Shown here in pieces: positions 37,713 through 46,192 of a stretch of 64,000 nt of DNA (positions within the stretch are counted from its first letter, which is position 1; each line of letters opens with the position of its first letter). The stretch is taken from positions 186,001 to 250,000 of the forward strand of contig NZ_PZPO01000005.1 in the NCBI RefSeq assembly GCF_013306565.1, read 5' to 3'. This DNA comes from Hyphomicrobium sulfonivorans (GTDB lineage: Bacteria; Pseudomonadota; Alphaproteobacteria; Rhizobiales; Hyphomicrobiaceae). The position numbers and the translations under genes were made by a program. Below the pieces are notes generated by a model, which had not been told where the DNA came from, searched no databases, and was given only the letters and a program-made list of their open reading frames with translations.

Positions 37713-39059
37713 ATGCGCTGGTTTTTCGTTGTCGTCTGCGCTGTCGTCTTTCAAGCTCACGTGGCGATGGGCGCGGGCGTGCAGCTTGAGCCGGTCGCCT
37801 CCGGTTTGACAGCACCCATCCAGCTTGAAGAACCCGACGATGGCAGCGGCCGCCGATTGATCGCGCAGCAGGATGGCGTTGTCCGCGTGCTCGACCGGGA
37901 TGGCAAATTGCAGCCCGAACCGTTTCTTGACCTGCGCGATCGCCTGTTGCCGTTGCAGCAGGACTTTGAAGAGCGCGGGCTGTTGGGCTTTGCGCTGCAT
38001 CCCGATTTCGCGCGCAACGGACGCGTGTTCGCATCCTATTCAGCGCCGTTGCGGGCCGGTGCGCCGCAAGGCTGGAACCACACCCGCCGCGTGTCGGAAT
38101 TCACCGCGAGGCCCGGCGATCTGTCCCGAATAGATCCGGCGTCTGAGCGCGTGCTGCTGGAGGTTGACTGGCCCAGCCGCAAACACAACGGCGGCGGTCT
38201 GGCGTTTGGGCCGGACGGCAATCTTTACATCGGCCTTGGCGATGGCGGCGCCTCGCATGGCATCGGCAAAGATGTGACGTGGGATGCCTTCAACGTGCCC
38301 GCCGAAGCGTTGACGTGGGATCGCGTTGCGCAGGATATGCATTCGCCGTTTGGCAAGATCCTGCGCATTGATGTCGATCACGGCTTTCCCGGCTATGCAA
38401 TTCCGCCCGACAACCCGTTTGCATCAGGCGCATCGGCTGCGGGACGCGGTATGCCGGAGGTATGGGCGTCAGGGTTTCGCAACCCCTATCGGCTGGCGTT
38501 CGACAAGGCTGGCGGGCTCTATGCCACCGCGACGGCTGAAACACTTTGGGAGGCCGCCTATCAGGTCAGCGCGCCCGGCAACTATGGTTGGCCGCTGCTC
38601 GAAGGCACCCATTGCATCGACCGCCTTAAGCCGCGCCAGCCGCCAGCGGACTGCGCCCGCAAAGATGCAGCAGGCGATCCGCTCCAGCTGCCGGTTGTTG
38701 AATATCCCAACATGCAGGCATCGCATCCCGATACAAATGTCGGGCGTAAGGGGTTGGGAACCGCGATCACCGGTGCACGCAAGTATGACGGCGAGAAGAC
38801 AACTGCCTTGCGCGGCAAGTTGCTGGTTTCAGACTGGAGTGCCGATTTCAAGCAGCCGTCTGGTCAACTTTTCGTCGCCGATCCGGCAGCAGCCAGCGAA
38901 GACGGGTTGTGGCCGCTGGAGCAATTGCTGCAATCTGATTCACGCATCATCGGGCTGAGCGCAGATCGCGATGGCGAGATCTATGTGCTGACCAACGAGA
39001 CCATGGGGCCTTACGGTTCGACCGGCAAAGTTTGGCGGCTAGTGCCATCATCGGAATGA
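37713..39059 (+). CDS. PQQ-dependent sugar dehydrogenase-like protein (GSDH family)
   Basis: 448 residues with a signal peptide (MRWFFVVVCAVVFQAHVAMG). Six-bladed propeller motifs of the soluble glucose dehydrogenase/YliI family: RGLLGFALHPDFARNGRVF, catalytic-His region KHNGGGLAFGPDGNLYIGLGDGG (in parts), and VWASGFRNPYRLAFD. Members are periplasmic aldose dehydrogenases using PQQ, or lectin-like propellers. It probably oxidises a sugar or related carbonyl, consistent with a PQQ-making host. ATG 37713 preferred over ATG 37695. Confidence 0.82.
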   Translation: MRWFFVVVCAVVFQAHVAMGAGVQLEPVASGLTAPIQLEEPDDGSGRRLIAQQDGVVRVLDRDGKLQPEPFLDLRDRLLPLQQDFEERGLLGFALHPDFARNGRVFASYSAPLRAGAPQGWNHTRRVSEFTARPGDLSRIDPASERVLLEVDWPSRKHNGGGLAFGPDGNLYIGLGDGGASHGIGKDVTWDAFNVPAEALTWDRVAQDMHSPFGKILRIDVDHGFPGYAIPPDNPFASGASAAGRGMPEVWASGFRNPYRLAFDKAGGLYATATAETLWEAAYQVSAPGNYGWPLLEGTHCIDRLKPRQPPADCARKDAAGDPLQLPVVEYPNMQASHPDTNVGRKGLGTAITGARKYDGEKTTALRGKLLVSDWSADFKQPSGQLFVADPAAASEDGLWPLEQLLQSDSRIIGLSADRDGEIYVLTNETMGPYGSTGKVWRLVPSSE

Positions 39060-39099
39060 CCGCTGTGCAACATCCGACGTTGCGGCTCGTCCCGCGGGG

Positions 39100-39903
39100 C
39101 TACTTGGTTGCGACGTTGAACGTCGTGCGGTCCAATCCGGTGTTTCCGTTTGCCGGATCGTGAGCGTAAACGACAACTTCGTACATGCCCGGCTCGGTGA
39201 CCTCCACATCGCCTGCAAACTGGCTTGGTTCGCCGGCGTATTTCATCGGCATCCGACCGATCTGTTTGCCGTTGCGGAGCACGATGGCTTCAACCTCATA
39301 ACCATTCGCGTCCCACAGCCCGCCGGGTGTGATGGGGCAGCCGCACATCATGACCACGTTGGCACGCACGTTCACCGTTGTCGGGCCTGTGATGCTCTGA
39401 TGCGCGGGCGGAGCAAGAACGTCCACGGCGAATCCCGGCAACTCCAGCGTCCAGCCGTCACCGCCGCTGACATGCTTGCCGGGAATGACCCACTGCGTCG
39501 AGCTGGCGCGCTGGGCGGACTGAGCCTGGGCAAGCGGTCCATAGGCTTCCACTTCAATGCGGCGCGGGGCGTCGAGGTCAATGGTCGCGCTGAATTTTGC
39601 GGCGCTGTCATCTGCAAGGGGCGAGCGTCTGCCAGCATCGGTATGCATAAGCCGCTTAGTGTCGCCCGTTCCGCCCTGCGTCAGACCGGAAGCAAGCAGC
39701 TCGCCTGTGTCAGCATCCCGTATGGTGACGCGGACGCTGCCCATGCTGGTGCCGATGAACTTGGCATCCTTGCTCAGCACGCGCACGGTGATGTCTGTTG
39801 GCTCCGCGCTTGCGGAAAGTGCGCTTGCTGAAAGAACCAGCGCCGCCGTCAGCGTTATCGCGGTGGCTGTGCGGAATATGAAGTTGCCAGACATTGTGCG
39901 CAT
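39100..39903 (-). CDS. exported hypothetical protein with Ig-like beta character
   Basis: 267 residues with a Sec signal peptide (AITLTAALVLSASALSASA). The mature part is beta-rich (DITVRVLSKDAKFIGTSMG; GMYEVVVYAHDPANGNTG), suggesting two immunoglobulin-like domains. A vicinal Cys motif, MMCGCPITPGG, lies about two-thirds along. No enzyme motif is recognised. Convergent with the PQQ sugar dehydrogenase gene, 40 bases apart. Function unknown. Confidence 0.65.
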   Translation of the reverse strand: MRTMSGNFIFRTATAITLTAALVLSASALSASAEPTDITVRVLSKDAKFIGTSMGSVRVTIRDADTGELLASGLTQGGTGDTKRLMHTDAGRRSPLADDSAAKFSATIDLDAPRRIEVEAYGPLAQAQSAQRASSTQWVIPGKHVSGGDGWTLELPGFAVDVLAPPAHQSITGPTTVNVRANVVMMCGCPITPGGLWDANGYEVEAIVLRNGKQIGRMPMKYAGEPSQFAGDVEVTEPGMYEVVVYAHDPANGNTGLDRTTFNVATK

Positions 39904-40120
39904 CCTTGCTACCCGGCGGTGGCGCCCCGCTAATGTTCAGCGGGTGCGATGCACGCGATGCATGCGCCGTCGCTGATCTGTTCCGCACGACACTAGCAGG
40001 CGGAAACAGTCGGGCAAGTTGATGCGTATCAATCGACACATCGGCTGACACAACAGCGCTGTCTGGAAAGACGCAGGGCGCGCTTGCCAGCTTTTGAGCA
40101 CGTTGCCGACAACGGCTCAG

Positions 40121-40642
40121 CTAAGGGCTGATAGGGAGGTCGCGGGGTGTTGGGGTTACATCCGGCGTCGGTGGTGCCGGATCATCCTTATCGTTGCCAC
40201 TGTTGCTCACGGCAATCGCGATGCCGACGCCACCTGCCACAGCCAAGCCACCAATGATCCACGGTGTCATGTCGGCGGCGGGAGCTGACGCGGTGTCCTC
40301 AATCGGCAGGTCTCCGCCTTCCGGCGGCCCAGCCTGGTTCATTCTGGATGTAAAATCGATGTTAGCCGCGCTGTCATTGCAGGGCGCTGCGGCTTTGATG
40401 GTCCAGATACCTGCGGGCAGACGCACCGTGCAGGCGTTGCCGTAGTCGACGACAGCGACCCCGCCGGAGCGAATAACGATTTTGTCGCCCGGATTGACAG
40501 AGGTTGTTCCAAAAACAACGGATTTAAAATTGCCATGCCCATCCTGGAGTAAAACGGTTCCTTCCGCAACTTTTACGGTCGCAGCGTACGAGGTCGAAAT
40601 CATCAGGAACGATGCGCCAGCAGCCAGATAAAAGGCCTTCAT
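40121..40642 (-). CDS. secreted FecR-like protein with C-terminal membrane helix, paralogue A
   Basis: 173 residues. Signal peptide (MKAFYLAAGASFLMISTSYA), then a small beta-rich FecR/SH3-like domain (VKVAEGTVLLQDGHGNFKSV; VNPGDKIVIRSGG) containing ACTVRLPAGIWTI and a second Cys in AAPCND, then DFTSRMNQ, one membrane helix (WIIGGLAVAGGVGIAIAV) and a charged Pro-rich tail. It matches the protein at 40981 in order and spacing of these parts. ATG 40642 is chosen because it opens the signal peptide. Role unknown; neighbouring sugar transferase suggests exopolysaccharide or envelope work. Confidence 0.7.
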   Translation of the reverse strand: MKAFYLAAGASFLMISTSYAATVKVAEGTVLLQDGHGNFKSVVFGTTSVNPGDKIVIRSGGVAVVDYGNACTVRLPAGIWTIKAAAPCNDSAANIDFTSRMNQAGPPEGGDLPIEDTASAPAADMTPWIIGGLAVAGGVGIAIAVSNSGNDKDDPAPPTPDVTPTPRDLPISP

Positions 40643-40980
40643 TGCCCTAGCACTCCATAGAATCAAAAAAACAATGTTTCTCTGAATGGAGCAGATGAAA
40701 CATGCGAGCAATGGGCCTTTTAAAATAAATACTGAAAAACATAAACACAGCAATTGAGTTGCCCAATAAACAACAACCGATATAGCTTTAGGAGTTTAAT
40801 GCAAAAAAGATTATGCAACCTTAGGGGGGTACCAGCATTCGGGCGAGCGGATCTCCAGCCCCCATCGGCGTAGCACGCGGATGGGTTGTTAACGTGCTCT
40901 TGATGCACGTTGACATTGTGTTGTGAGTCAACCATAGGCTGTATGTGTTAACGTGCAACATTGGCATGATGGGGTGTGAG
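40643..40980. promoter_or_regulatory. AT-rich divergent region with repeated GTTAACGTGC boxes
   Basis: 338 bases between the divergent paralogues. GTTAACGTGC occurs at 40888-40897 and again at 40947-40956; the inverted copy GCACGTTGAC lies at 40905-40914, and GTTGAC (40909-40914) faces GTCAAC (40927-40932). All lie within 95 bases of the ATG at 40981, the spacing expected for a regulator-binding cluster. The half near the leftward gene is AT-rich. The regulator is unknown. Confidence 0.55.
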
Positions 40981-41469
40981 ATGCGCAGGTTGGGGACGGT
41001 CATCCTGGCCGTTTTGAGTGCTGGTGTAACGGCAGCTTCGGCCGCCAGCCTGTACCCGGAGGCGGGTGCGGTTCATGTCAACTTCGGCAATGGATATCGT
41101 CCCGTTGGTGCGCCTACGGTGCTGCTGCCCGGTTCAAAAATTCTCGTCGCTTCCGAAGCAAAGGCGCTGCTCGTCTATTCGACAACCTGCCGGGTGCGGC
41201 TCGGATCGGGGGTTTGGGATGTGCTGGCCAAGCAGCCGTGTGGGGCCGAGAGCGAAACGCTAGATTTCGCCGTCCGCATGAATCAGGGCGCGCCGGACGT
41301 TGGAAACGCTGAGGATTTTCCGGGTGTTGGTACCGATGGCGCTCCGGCGGCAGAGGGCGGCATCGGCACCACTACGCTCGTTGTGGGCGGGTTGATCGCA
41401 GGCGGCGCCGTAGCCGCAGCCATTGCCCTCAGTCAGGGTGGCGGTTCAGACAAGCCCGCCAGCCCATAA
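40981..41469 (+). CDS. secreted FecR-like protein with C-terminal membrane helix, paralogue B
   Basis: 162 residues. Signal peptide (RLGTVILAVLSAGVTAASAA), beta-rich domain (VHVNFGNGYRPVGAPTVLLP, GSKILVASEAKALLVY) with TCRVRLGSGVWDVL and QPCGAESET, then DFAVRMNQGAPD, an acidic/Gly linker, a membrane helix (LVVGGLIAGGAVAAAIAL) and a short polar tail. The shared C-x-VRL-x2-G-x-W, PC and DF-x2-RMNQ pattern shows it is a duplicate of the divergent gene at 40642. A sugar transferase gene follows on the same strand. Confidence 0.7.
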   Translation: MRRLGTVILAVLSAGVTAASAASLYPEAGAVHVNFGNGYRPVGAPTVLLPGSKILVASEAKALLVYSTTCRVRLGSGVWDVLAKQPCGAESETLDFAVRMNQGAPDVGNAEDFPGVGTDGAPAAEGGIGTTTLVVGGLIAGGAVAAAIALSQGGGSDKPASP

Positions 41470-41803
41470 CGGAGCAGCTCAAGGCTAGATGCTTCGGCCG
41501 GGGCGAGCGGTGGCTGGCTCGCCCGTCCTATGCACGCTCCGGCTTGCCAACGACCGCGCGTCGCGCCCTGTGCCTGGCACGACCCTCAGGAGCATAGCGT
41601 CTCGGTGCGGGCTGGTCGCGTCGGTCCGGAGCAACAGCGGCGTTCAACCCATAGGTGTGATGGAGCGGCCGCCTGCTGCGTACCGCATGTCGTTTGTTGT
41701 TGATAGTTGCTGCGGCGCGTCTCGAACGCATTCGCTACTCGATGTATATCAGTGGTTGCATCCTGTAAAAAACGCCGCTTTTGGCTATACGGGGGTATTT
41801 GTT
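41470..41803. other. leader region before the second sugar transferase
   Basis: The transferase frame is open through this stretch but the encoded residues are not family-like. An AT-rich patch (GATGTATATCAG near 41740) may carry the promoter; GGGGG at 41791 serves the chosen GTG start. Confidence 0.4.
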
Positions 41804-43306
41804 GTGTCGAGATTGATCTCGCGAGGGCTTATTTATCGCCCGCTTGTTTTACTTATTGACCTTGCTGCAGTGGTAATTGCCACAATCCTTGCCTTCATAG
41901 TTTGCAGCAATATGGATTTCGCTATTTACGCAACCAGCGCAGTCGCAAGCTATCTGACGGTTACGCTGGCTGTGTCACTTCCAGTCTTCGTGTGGATCGG
42001 CAGCTATCGGTATATCTGGCGATTCAGTGGTTTGGGTGACTATCTACGCATTGTCGGTATGGCCTTTATAGTCGTCATTCTGGCGACGGGGATAACGTTC
42101 TGGATGCAGCTCTGGGACGCGGTGCCGCAATCGCTTCCTATCGTCCAATTCCTCTTGATGGCCGCTGTGCTTGTCAGCTTGCGCGTGATGCGTCGCTTGC
42201 ACCATGTGCGTCGTAGGTCTGCGCTTCAGGCCTCATCCGTTCCGCGTTTTGATCATGCGTCGGATCTTCTTGTTGGCACGGGGCCGCTGACAGACCTGTA
42301 TCTGCGCGCGCTGGTCCAGATGGGTGGTGGCCGCGATGATGTCGTGGGCATTCTTGGATACGGCGCACGACAAGAGAGACGCCAAATCCATTCGCTGCCG
42401 GTTCTGGGCCGTCCTGAAGACGTCAATGAAGTTATGAAATCGCTTGCGGTTCAAGGCATTGCCGTCAAGCGCATCATCGTACTGATGAAGCTTGAGGAGT
42501 TGTCCGAGCTGGCGCGCAACGCACTTTGCACCGTCACAGAGCAAGGCAATGTCAAGGTTGAGTTTATTGCCGAGAAACTGGGGTTTACGGCGTTGGAAGC
42601 GCCATGGCTCGAGAAGCCGAGCGAAACGTCAATGTCGGCAGCAACCAATGACAGTATTCGTGCCGTCGACGGCTTGAGCCGACGCCCATACTTCGCGGTC
42701 AAGCGCCTGTTTGACGTACTGGGCGCTCTTGCACTTTCTGTCGTCACGCTGCCGTTGGCGCTGACTGTTGCTCTGATAGCCGCGGTGGATGTGGGAATGC
42801 CGGTTTTGTTCTGGCAGCGACGTCCGGGGAAGAACGGGCGCCCGTTCTGGCTGTGCAAGTTCCGCACCATGGGGCGCGCTTATGATCCATCGGGGCGCAA
42901 GCTCAGCGACGAAGAGCGGGTGTCTGCCGTCGGGCATTTCCTTCGCCGCACGCGACTGGACGAGATCCCGCAGCTCTACAACATTCTGATCGGGGACATG
43001 TCTTTCGTCGGTCCGAGGCCCTTACTCCCGATTGATCAAAGTCCAGGCTACGAGGCCAGATTACTGGTGCGACCGGGCCTGACAGGCTTGGCCCAGGTGG
43101 CCGGCGGACGCGAGATATCCCCGTTGGATAAAGCCGCTCTCGACATCAGTTATATTCGGAACGCGTCTTTTAAGACGGATCTGAAGGTCGTCACGCGGAC
43201 TGTGCCGCTCGTCCTGTTTGGCGATCGGACCAATCAGAAGGCGATCAGTGACGCGTGGCAAGATATTGGACCGCTGAAGGATTTAGGATCGCAAGCGAAG
43301 CCTTAA
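41804..43306 (+). CDS. polyisoprenyl-phosphate hexose-1-phosphate transferase
   Basis: About 500 residues: four membrane helices, a CoA-binding-like middle domain (LLVGTGPLTDLYLRALVQ), a hydrophobic segment, then a sugar transferase domain with VLFWQRRPGKNGRPFWLCKF, RTRLDEIPQLYNIL, FVGPRPLLPID and RPGLTGLAQVAGGRE. It should start synthesis of a lipid-linked glycan, like the enzyme at 12940, so the cell has two initiating transferases in this window. GTG 41804 has GGGGG eight bases upstream; ATG 41687 is an alternative. Its neighbours are the FecR-like pair, not other glycosyltransferases. Confidence 0.85.
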   Translation: MSRLISRGLIYRPLVLLIDLAAVVIATILAFIVCSNMDFAIYATSAVASYLTVTLAVSLPVFVWIGSYRYIWRFSGLGDYLRIVGMAFIVVILATGITFWMQLWDAVPQSLPIVQFLLMAAVLVSLRVMRRLHHVRRRSALQASSVPRFDHASDLLVGTGPLTDLYLRALVQMGGGRDDVVGILGYGARQERRQIHSLPVLGRPEDVNEVMKSLAVQGIAVKRIIVLMKLEELSELARNALCTVTEQGNVKVEFIAEKLGFTALEAPWLEKPSETSMSAATNDSIRAVDGLSRRPYFAVKRLFDVLGALALSVVTLPLALTVALIAAVDVGMPVLFWQRRPGKNGRPFWLCKFRTMGRAYDPSGRKLSDEERVSAVGHFLRRTRLDEIPQLYNILIGDMSFVGPRPLLPIDQSPGYEARLLVRPGLTGLAQVAGGREISPLDKAALDISYIRNASFKTDLKVVTRTVPLVLFGDRTNQKAISDAWQDIGPLKDLGSQAKP

Positions 43307-43738
43307 GTTCGTTGCACCGCTGCCGTTGATCGCCGACCGCCGCTTAGTATTTAGGCGCACGCGCTGGTTTGTGCAGATGGATTGAGAGGAGCCGTGTCGC
43401 CGGTGCTTCACGTTGTCGAACACCTTGTTCGATGGCATTGAAGTCGTGCTAGCGAGGCGACGACGCCCAAGTGCGTATGGCGCGCAACAAGCATGCTCAT
43501 CCGACTGCTGCGGTTTCGGACAGAATGTGCAATCGAATTTGGTTCGGCGTGAGTTCGGTGAGCGTCGTTGCGGCCTCGCTGTGTATTAGCCCGGCCGCCA
43601 TTTGCGCACCGGCAGACGCGCAGTGGCTTGTATGACGCTGCGTTGAGGATGGTGCGAAGGTCATCGTCCTCCGCACCATGAAGAACTGTAACAGCCCAAT
43701 CGCGTGCAATACACGCGCGGCGCTGTTGTCTGATCGCC
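43307..43738. other. intergenic region after the second sugar transferase
   Basis: 430 bases holding one weak small ORF (43477-43635, listed) and a hairpin at 43649-43679 whose outer stem is ATGGTGCG/CGCACCAT. The hairpin could end the leftward universal stress gene but lacks a T tract. Otherwise nothing recognised. Confidence 0.4.
43477..43635 (+). CDS. possible tiny secreted peptide
   Basis: A 52-codon frame: a basic N-terminal stretch then a hydrophobic run (FGVSSVSVVAASLCISPAAI) with an Ala-x-Ala-like site and a very short remainder ending AQWLV. It looks like a signal peptide with little mature protein. No homology recognised and no strong ribosome site, so it may be chance. Confidence 0.22.
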   Translation: MARNKHAHPTAAVSDRMCNRIWFGVSSVSVVAASLCISPAAICAPADAQWLV

Positions 43739-44176
43739 TTAACGGACGATCAGCAGCGGCACGGCTGTTTGTGCCAGCACGCGCGATGCCTGGCTGCCAA
43801 GCATGAACTTGGCGATGCCGCGCCGGCCGTGCGATGACATGACGATCAGATCGCAGCCGAGGGCCTTGGCTTCCTCGACGATGCCTTCGGCGGGATATTG
43901 ATCCTTGATGTGAACGCCATTGCATTGAACGCCCATGCGCTCAGCGGTTTCCTGCACGGCGACAAGAATTTTCTCCGCGCCTGCGGCGGCACCCTTTTCG
44001 TATTCCTCGATCGGGAATGAAACGGCCCATTCGCCGGAGACAGCGGCCGTCCATGGCTCCGTAACGGTAATCGCGGTCACCTTGGCGTTCAGCGCCTTGG
44101 CCAGCGCCAGACCCTGTTCGACGGCACGCTGCGCCAGTTCCGATCCGTCCGTGGCAATCAGAATGTGGGAATACAT
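43739..44176 (-). CDS. universal stress protein (UspA family)
   Basis: 145 residues with the Usp fold: MYSHILIATDGSELAQRAVE, CDLIVMSSHGRRGIAKFMLG and SRVLAQTAVPLLIVR. The ATP-binding G-x2-G-x9-G(S) pattern is present (HGRRGIAKFMLGSQAS), so it is the nucleotide-binding type. ATG 44176 has GGAGCTCCCG upstream. Monocistronic. Confidence 0.92.
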   Translation of the reverse strand: MYSHILIATDGSELAQRAVEQGLALAKALNAKVTAITVTEPWTAAVSGEWAVSFPIEEYEKGAAAGAEKILVAVQETAERMGVQCNGVHIKDQYPAEGIVEEAKALGCDLIVMSSHGRRGIAKFMLGSQASRVLAQTAVPLLIVR

Positions 44177-44486
44177 CGGGAGCTCCACTGATGAAGGCAT
44201 TGCTGGGTGGTACTGCAACGCGAGCGCGGCTTAATGTGGCCGATGTCCATTCATAGTCAGTTCGGTGGCACCGCCATTGCGCTGCATCAACCGCCTGCAC
44301 AATCATTCAATGCGTGGCATCGGCTCTCGCACCTAAGTTGCTAACCCGATCTTCCCTAACGGTTTGCAACTGGGGATCGTGCTGCGGGCTCACAACGCGA
44401 GGGATAGGCAGACGCCCAAAACAAAAACTCCGGTGCTGGAGATCCAGACACCGGAGTTTGCATTTTCTAAATTGTGTGACGGGGCG
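44177..44486. other. intergenic region between fhcC and the stress protein gene
   Basis: Holds the fhc operon terminator (listed) and the stress gene promoter region. No gene seen. Confidence 0.5.
44421..44459 (-). terminator. strong terminator of the fhcBADC operon
   Basis: AAACTCCGGTG (44426-44436) pairs perfectly with CACCGGAGTTT (44449-44459); the loop itself contains CTGGA/TCCAG, extending the stem with one bulge. Read leftward it ends in TTTTTGTTTT. It lies about 30 bases past fhcC. Confidence 0.85.
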
Positions 44487-45296
44487 TTACGAGGTGATCA
44501 GCAACTCGCCCTTACCGATGGTCGCCAGATCGCCAGCGAACTTCCGCACTTTGCCGGGCAATGCCTTGGGCGCAGCCGAACCGAGCGCGGACGCCATGTA
44601 GCGCGAAAGAATGCGCAGGATGACGATGTCATGGTCGCCGGCATCGGCGAAGGTTGGCAGCATGCGCTCAACCGACGGTCCGATCAAAGTGCCACGGCGC
44701 AGTAGCATGCCCGGATCGGTGCCGAAGCCGAGCTCCGTCCAGATTGTGCCACCAACCATGCGCGATCCGGCGAAGCTGCCGCAGCGGCCGCGCACGTAGA
44801 TGGTGCCGCGACGCATACGGTCGCCAGCACGATCACCAGCATCGCCGTCGATGGCGATGAGACCGCCGGTCATACCGAACTTGTCGCCGGGGCTGAGGCC
44901 ACCGACGAGTGAACCGGCCGAGCCCTTCACCAGAATTTCGCCCCCGCTGATACCGGAGCCGAGCAGGGCACCTGCATCGCCGCGAATATCCAGACGGCCG
45001 CCACGCAGGTTGCGGCCTGCGGACAGACCGACATCGCCTTCAACGATGACGGTGCCTTCCTTGAGATCGCTGCCGACGAAATCCATGCGGTTCGTCGCGC
45101 CTTCAATGCGAACGCTGTCACCGGCCGAGCCGGAAACAGTGAACACATCGCCAAGCTTCAAGGTCTTGGTGGTGGTGCCAACGTTCAGCGCCATCAGCTC
45201 GGACTGCGATAATTCAGCGATCCGCTTCGGCGTCAGGTGCGAAAGGTTCAGCCGCTCGCTCGGGGCCGAATTGGCGCGGAAAGTAAGACCGCTCAT
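44487..45296 (-). CDS. fhcC: formyltransferase/hydrolase complex subunit C
   Basis: 269 residues, a right-handed beta-helix of the GXGXG type, as in formylmethanofuran dehydrogenase subunit C and the glutamate synthase alpha C terminus. Repeats are visible: VIVEGDVGLSAGRNLRGGRL, ILVKGSAGSLVGGLSPGD, IYVRGRCGSFAGSRMVGG. In methylotrophs FhcABCD is the complex that converts formyl-H4MPT to formate; C is structural. Last gene of the operon; its ATG overlaps the fhcD stop by four bases. Confidence 0.94.
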   Translation of the reverse strand: MSGLTFRANSAPSERLNLSHLTPKRIAELSQSELMALNVGTTTKTLKLGDVFTVSGSAGDSVRIEGATNRMDFVGSDLKEGTVIVEGDVGLSAGRNLRGGRLDIRGDAGALLGSGISGGEILVKGSAGSLVGGLSPGDKFGMTGGLIAIDGDAGDRAGDRMRRGTIYVRGRCGSFAGSRMVGGTIWTELGFGTDPGMLLRRGTLIGPSVERMLPTFADAGDHDIVILRILSRYMASALGSAAPKALPGKVRKFAGDLATIGKGELLITS

Positions 45297-46192
45297 GGCA
45301 ACAGCTCCCGAAGCTTGTAGTGATATTGGCCCAGCTTGCCGCCGTAGTTGCCAGCGGTTATGCGCGTCACGCCTTTCGGTGCGCCCATGTCGAGCACGGT
45401 CTTCATGCCGACCTTCATGGCCTGCGCAACGGAGTCGGACGTGAGGCCGTCGATGACGATTTCCAGCACGGCAATCGTATCGGGGGCCAGCTCGCTCTTC
45501 ACGCGGCCACGCAGGGTAGGGCAGAACGCATCGTTGGTGGATGCGATGGCGCCGGCATACTTGGAACCGACCTTCGAGCCCGAGCGCACGATGCCGCCGG
45601 GGAACGGTGTGATGACGTCGGCCACGCCGCCGATGGCTTCAACCGCAGCTTCAGCCGTTTCAAGCAGGCCGACGCGATCGTTGCCGAGGATCAGGATGTT
45701 GCCGCCGCCAACAGCGTCGGTGACGATGCCGGTGGTTTCCTCGATGACAAATTCACCGTCCATCACTGGCACGCGCCAGTAGCGGCTTTTGCCAAGGCGC
45801 TTGGAGGTCTGGAAGCCGTCGCCGAAGAAGCGCGGTCCCTGACCCAGGCCGATACGCTTCTTTGTATCGACGCCCGCGTAGCAGGCCGAACCGGGGCTGG
45901 TCAGCACGCACTGGCCAACGCGAGTCTTGAGCTGTGCGGCGGCCGATTCCGGCGAGAAGCCGAACAGAAGCACGCGCACGCCGGGACGTCCGTCCGGGGT
46001 TTCGTCCGGCGAAAGTTCGCGGTCGATGCCGACCTCAGCGCCTGCGCCGATGACTGATGTGCCGAACCCGCTCATGGTGACCGCAGCAATGCGGGCCCAT
46101 TTCATCGTGTCGGCGGTGATGATGACACCCGTGCCGGCCATGCCGAAGGCCTCGGCAAAGGTATCGTCGATTTCTATGCCGTTGACCTTCAT
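45293..46192 (-). CDS. fhcD: formylmethanofuran:H4MPT formyltransferase (complex subunit D)
   Basis: 299 residues, archaeal Ftr length. It moves the formyl group between H4MPT and methylofuran in the cytoplasm. Recognised by MKVNGIEIDDTFAEAFGMAG, VITADTMKWARIAA-type start, LTSPGSACYAGVD, RYWRVPVMDGEFVIEETTG and the C-terminal ITAGNYGGKLGQYHYKLREL. Coupled by four-base overlaps to fhcA upstream and fhcC downstream, which fits one stoichiometric complex. Confidence 0.96.
   Translation of the reverse strand: MKVNGIEIDDTFAEAFGMAGTGVIITADTMKWARIAAVTMSGFGTSVIGAGAEVGIDRELSPDETPDGRPGVRVLLFGFSPESAAAQLKTRVGQCVLTSPGSACYAGVDTKKRIGLGQGPRFFGDGFQTSKRLGKSRYWRVPVMDGEFVIEETTGIVTDAVGGGNILILGNDRVGLLETAEAAVEAIGGVADVITPFPGGIVRSGSKVGSKYAGAIASTNDAFCPTLRGRVKSELAPDTIAVLEIVIDGLTSDSVAQAMKVGMKTVLDMGAPKGVTRITAGNYGGKLGQYHYKLRELLP

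Noticed and set aside
43649-43679. rho-independent terminator for the universal stress gene
   Set aside because: The hairpin has a good stem but no T tract in the leftward direction; noted only within the intergenic entry.
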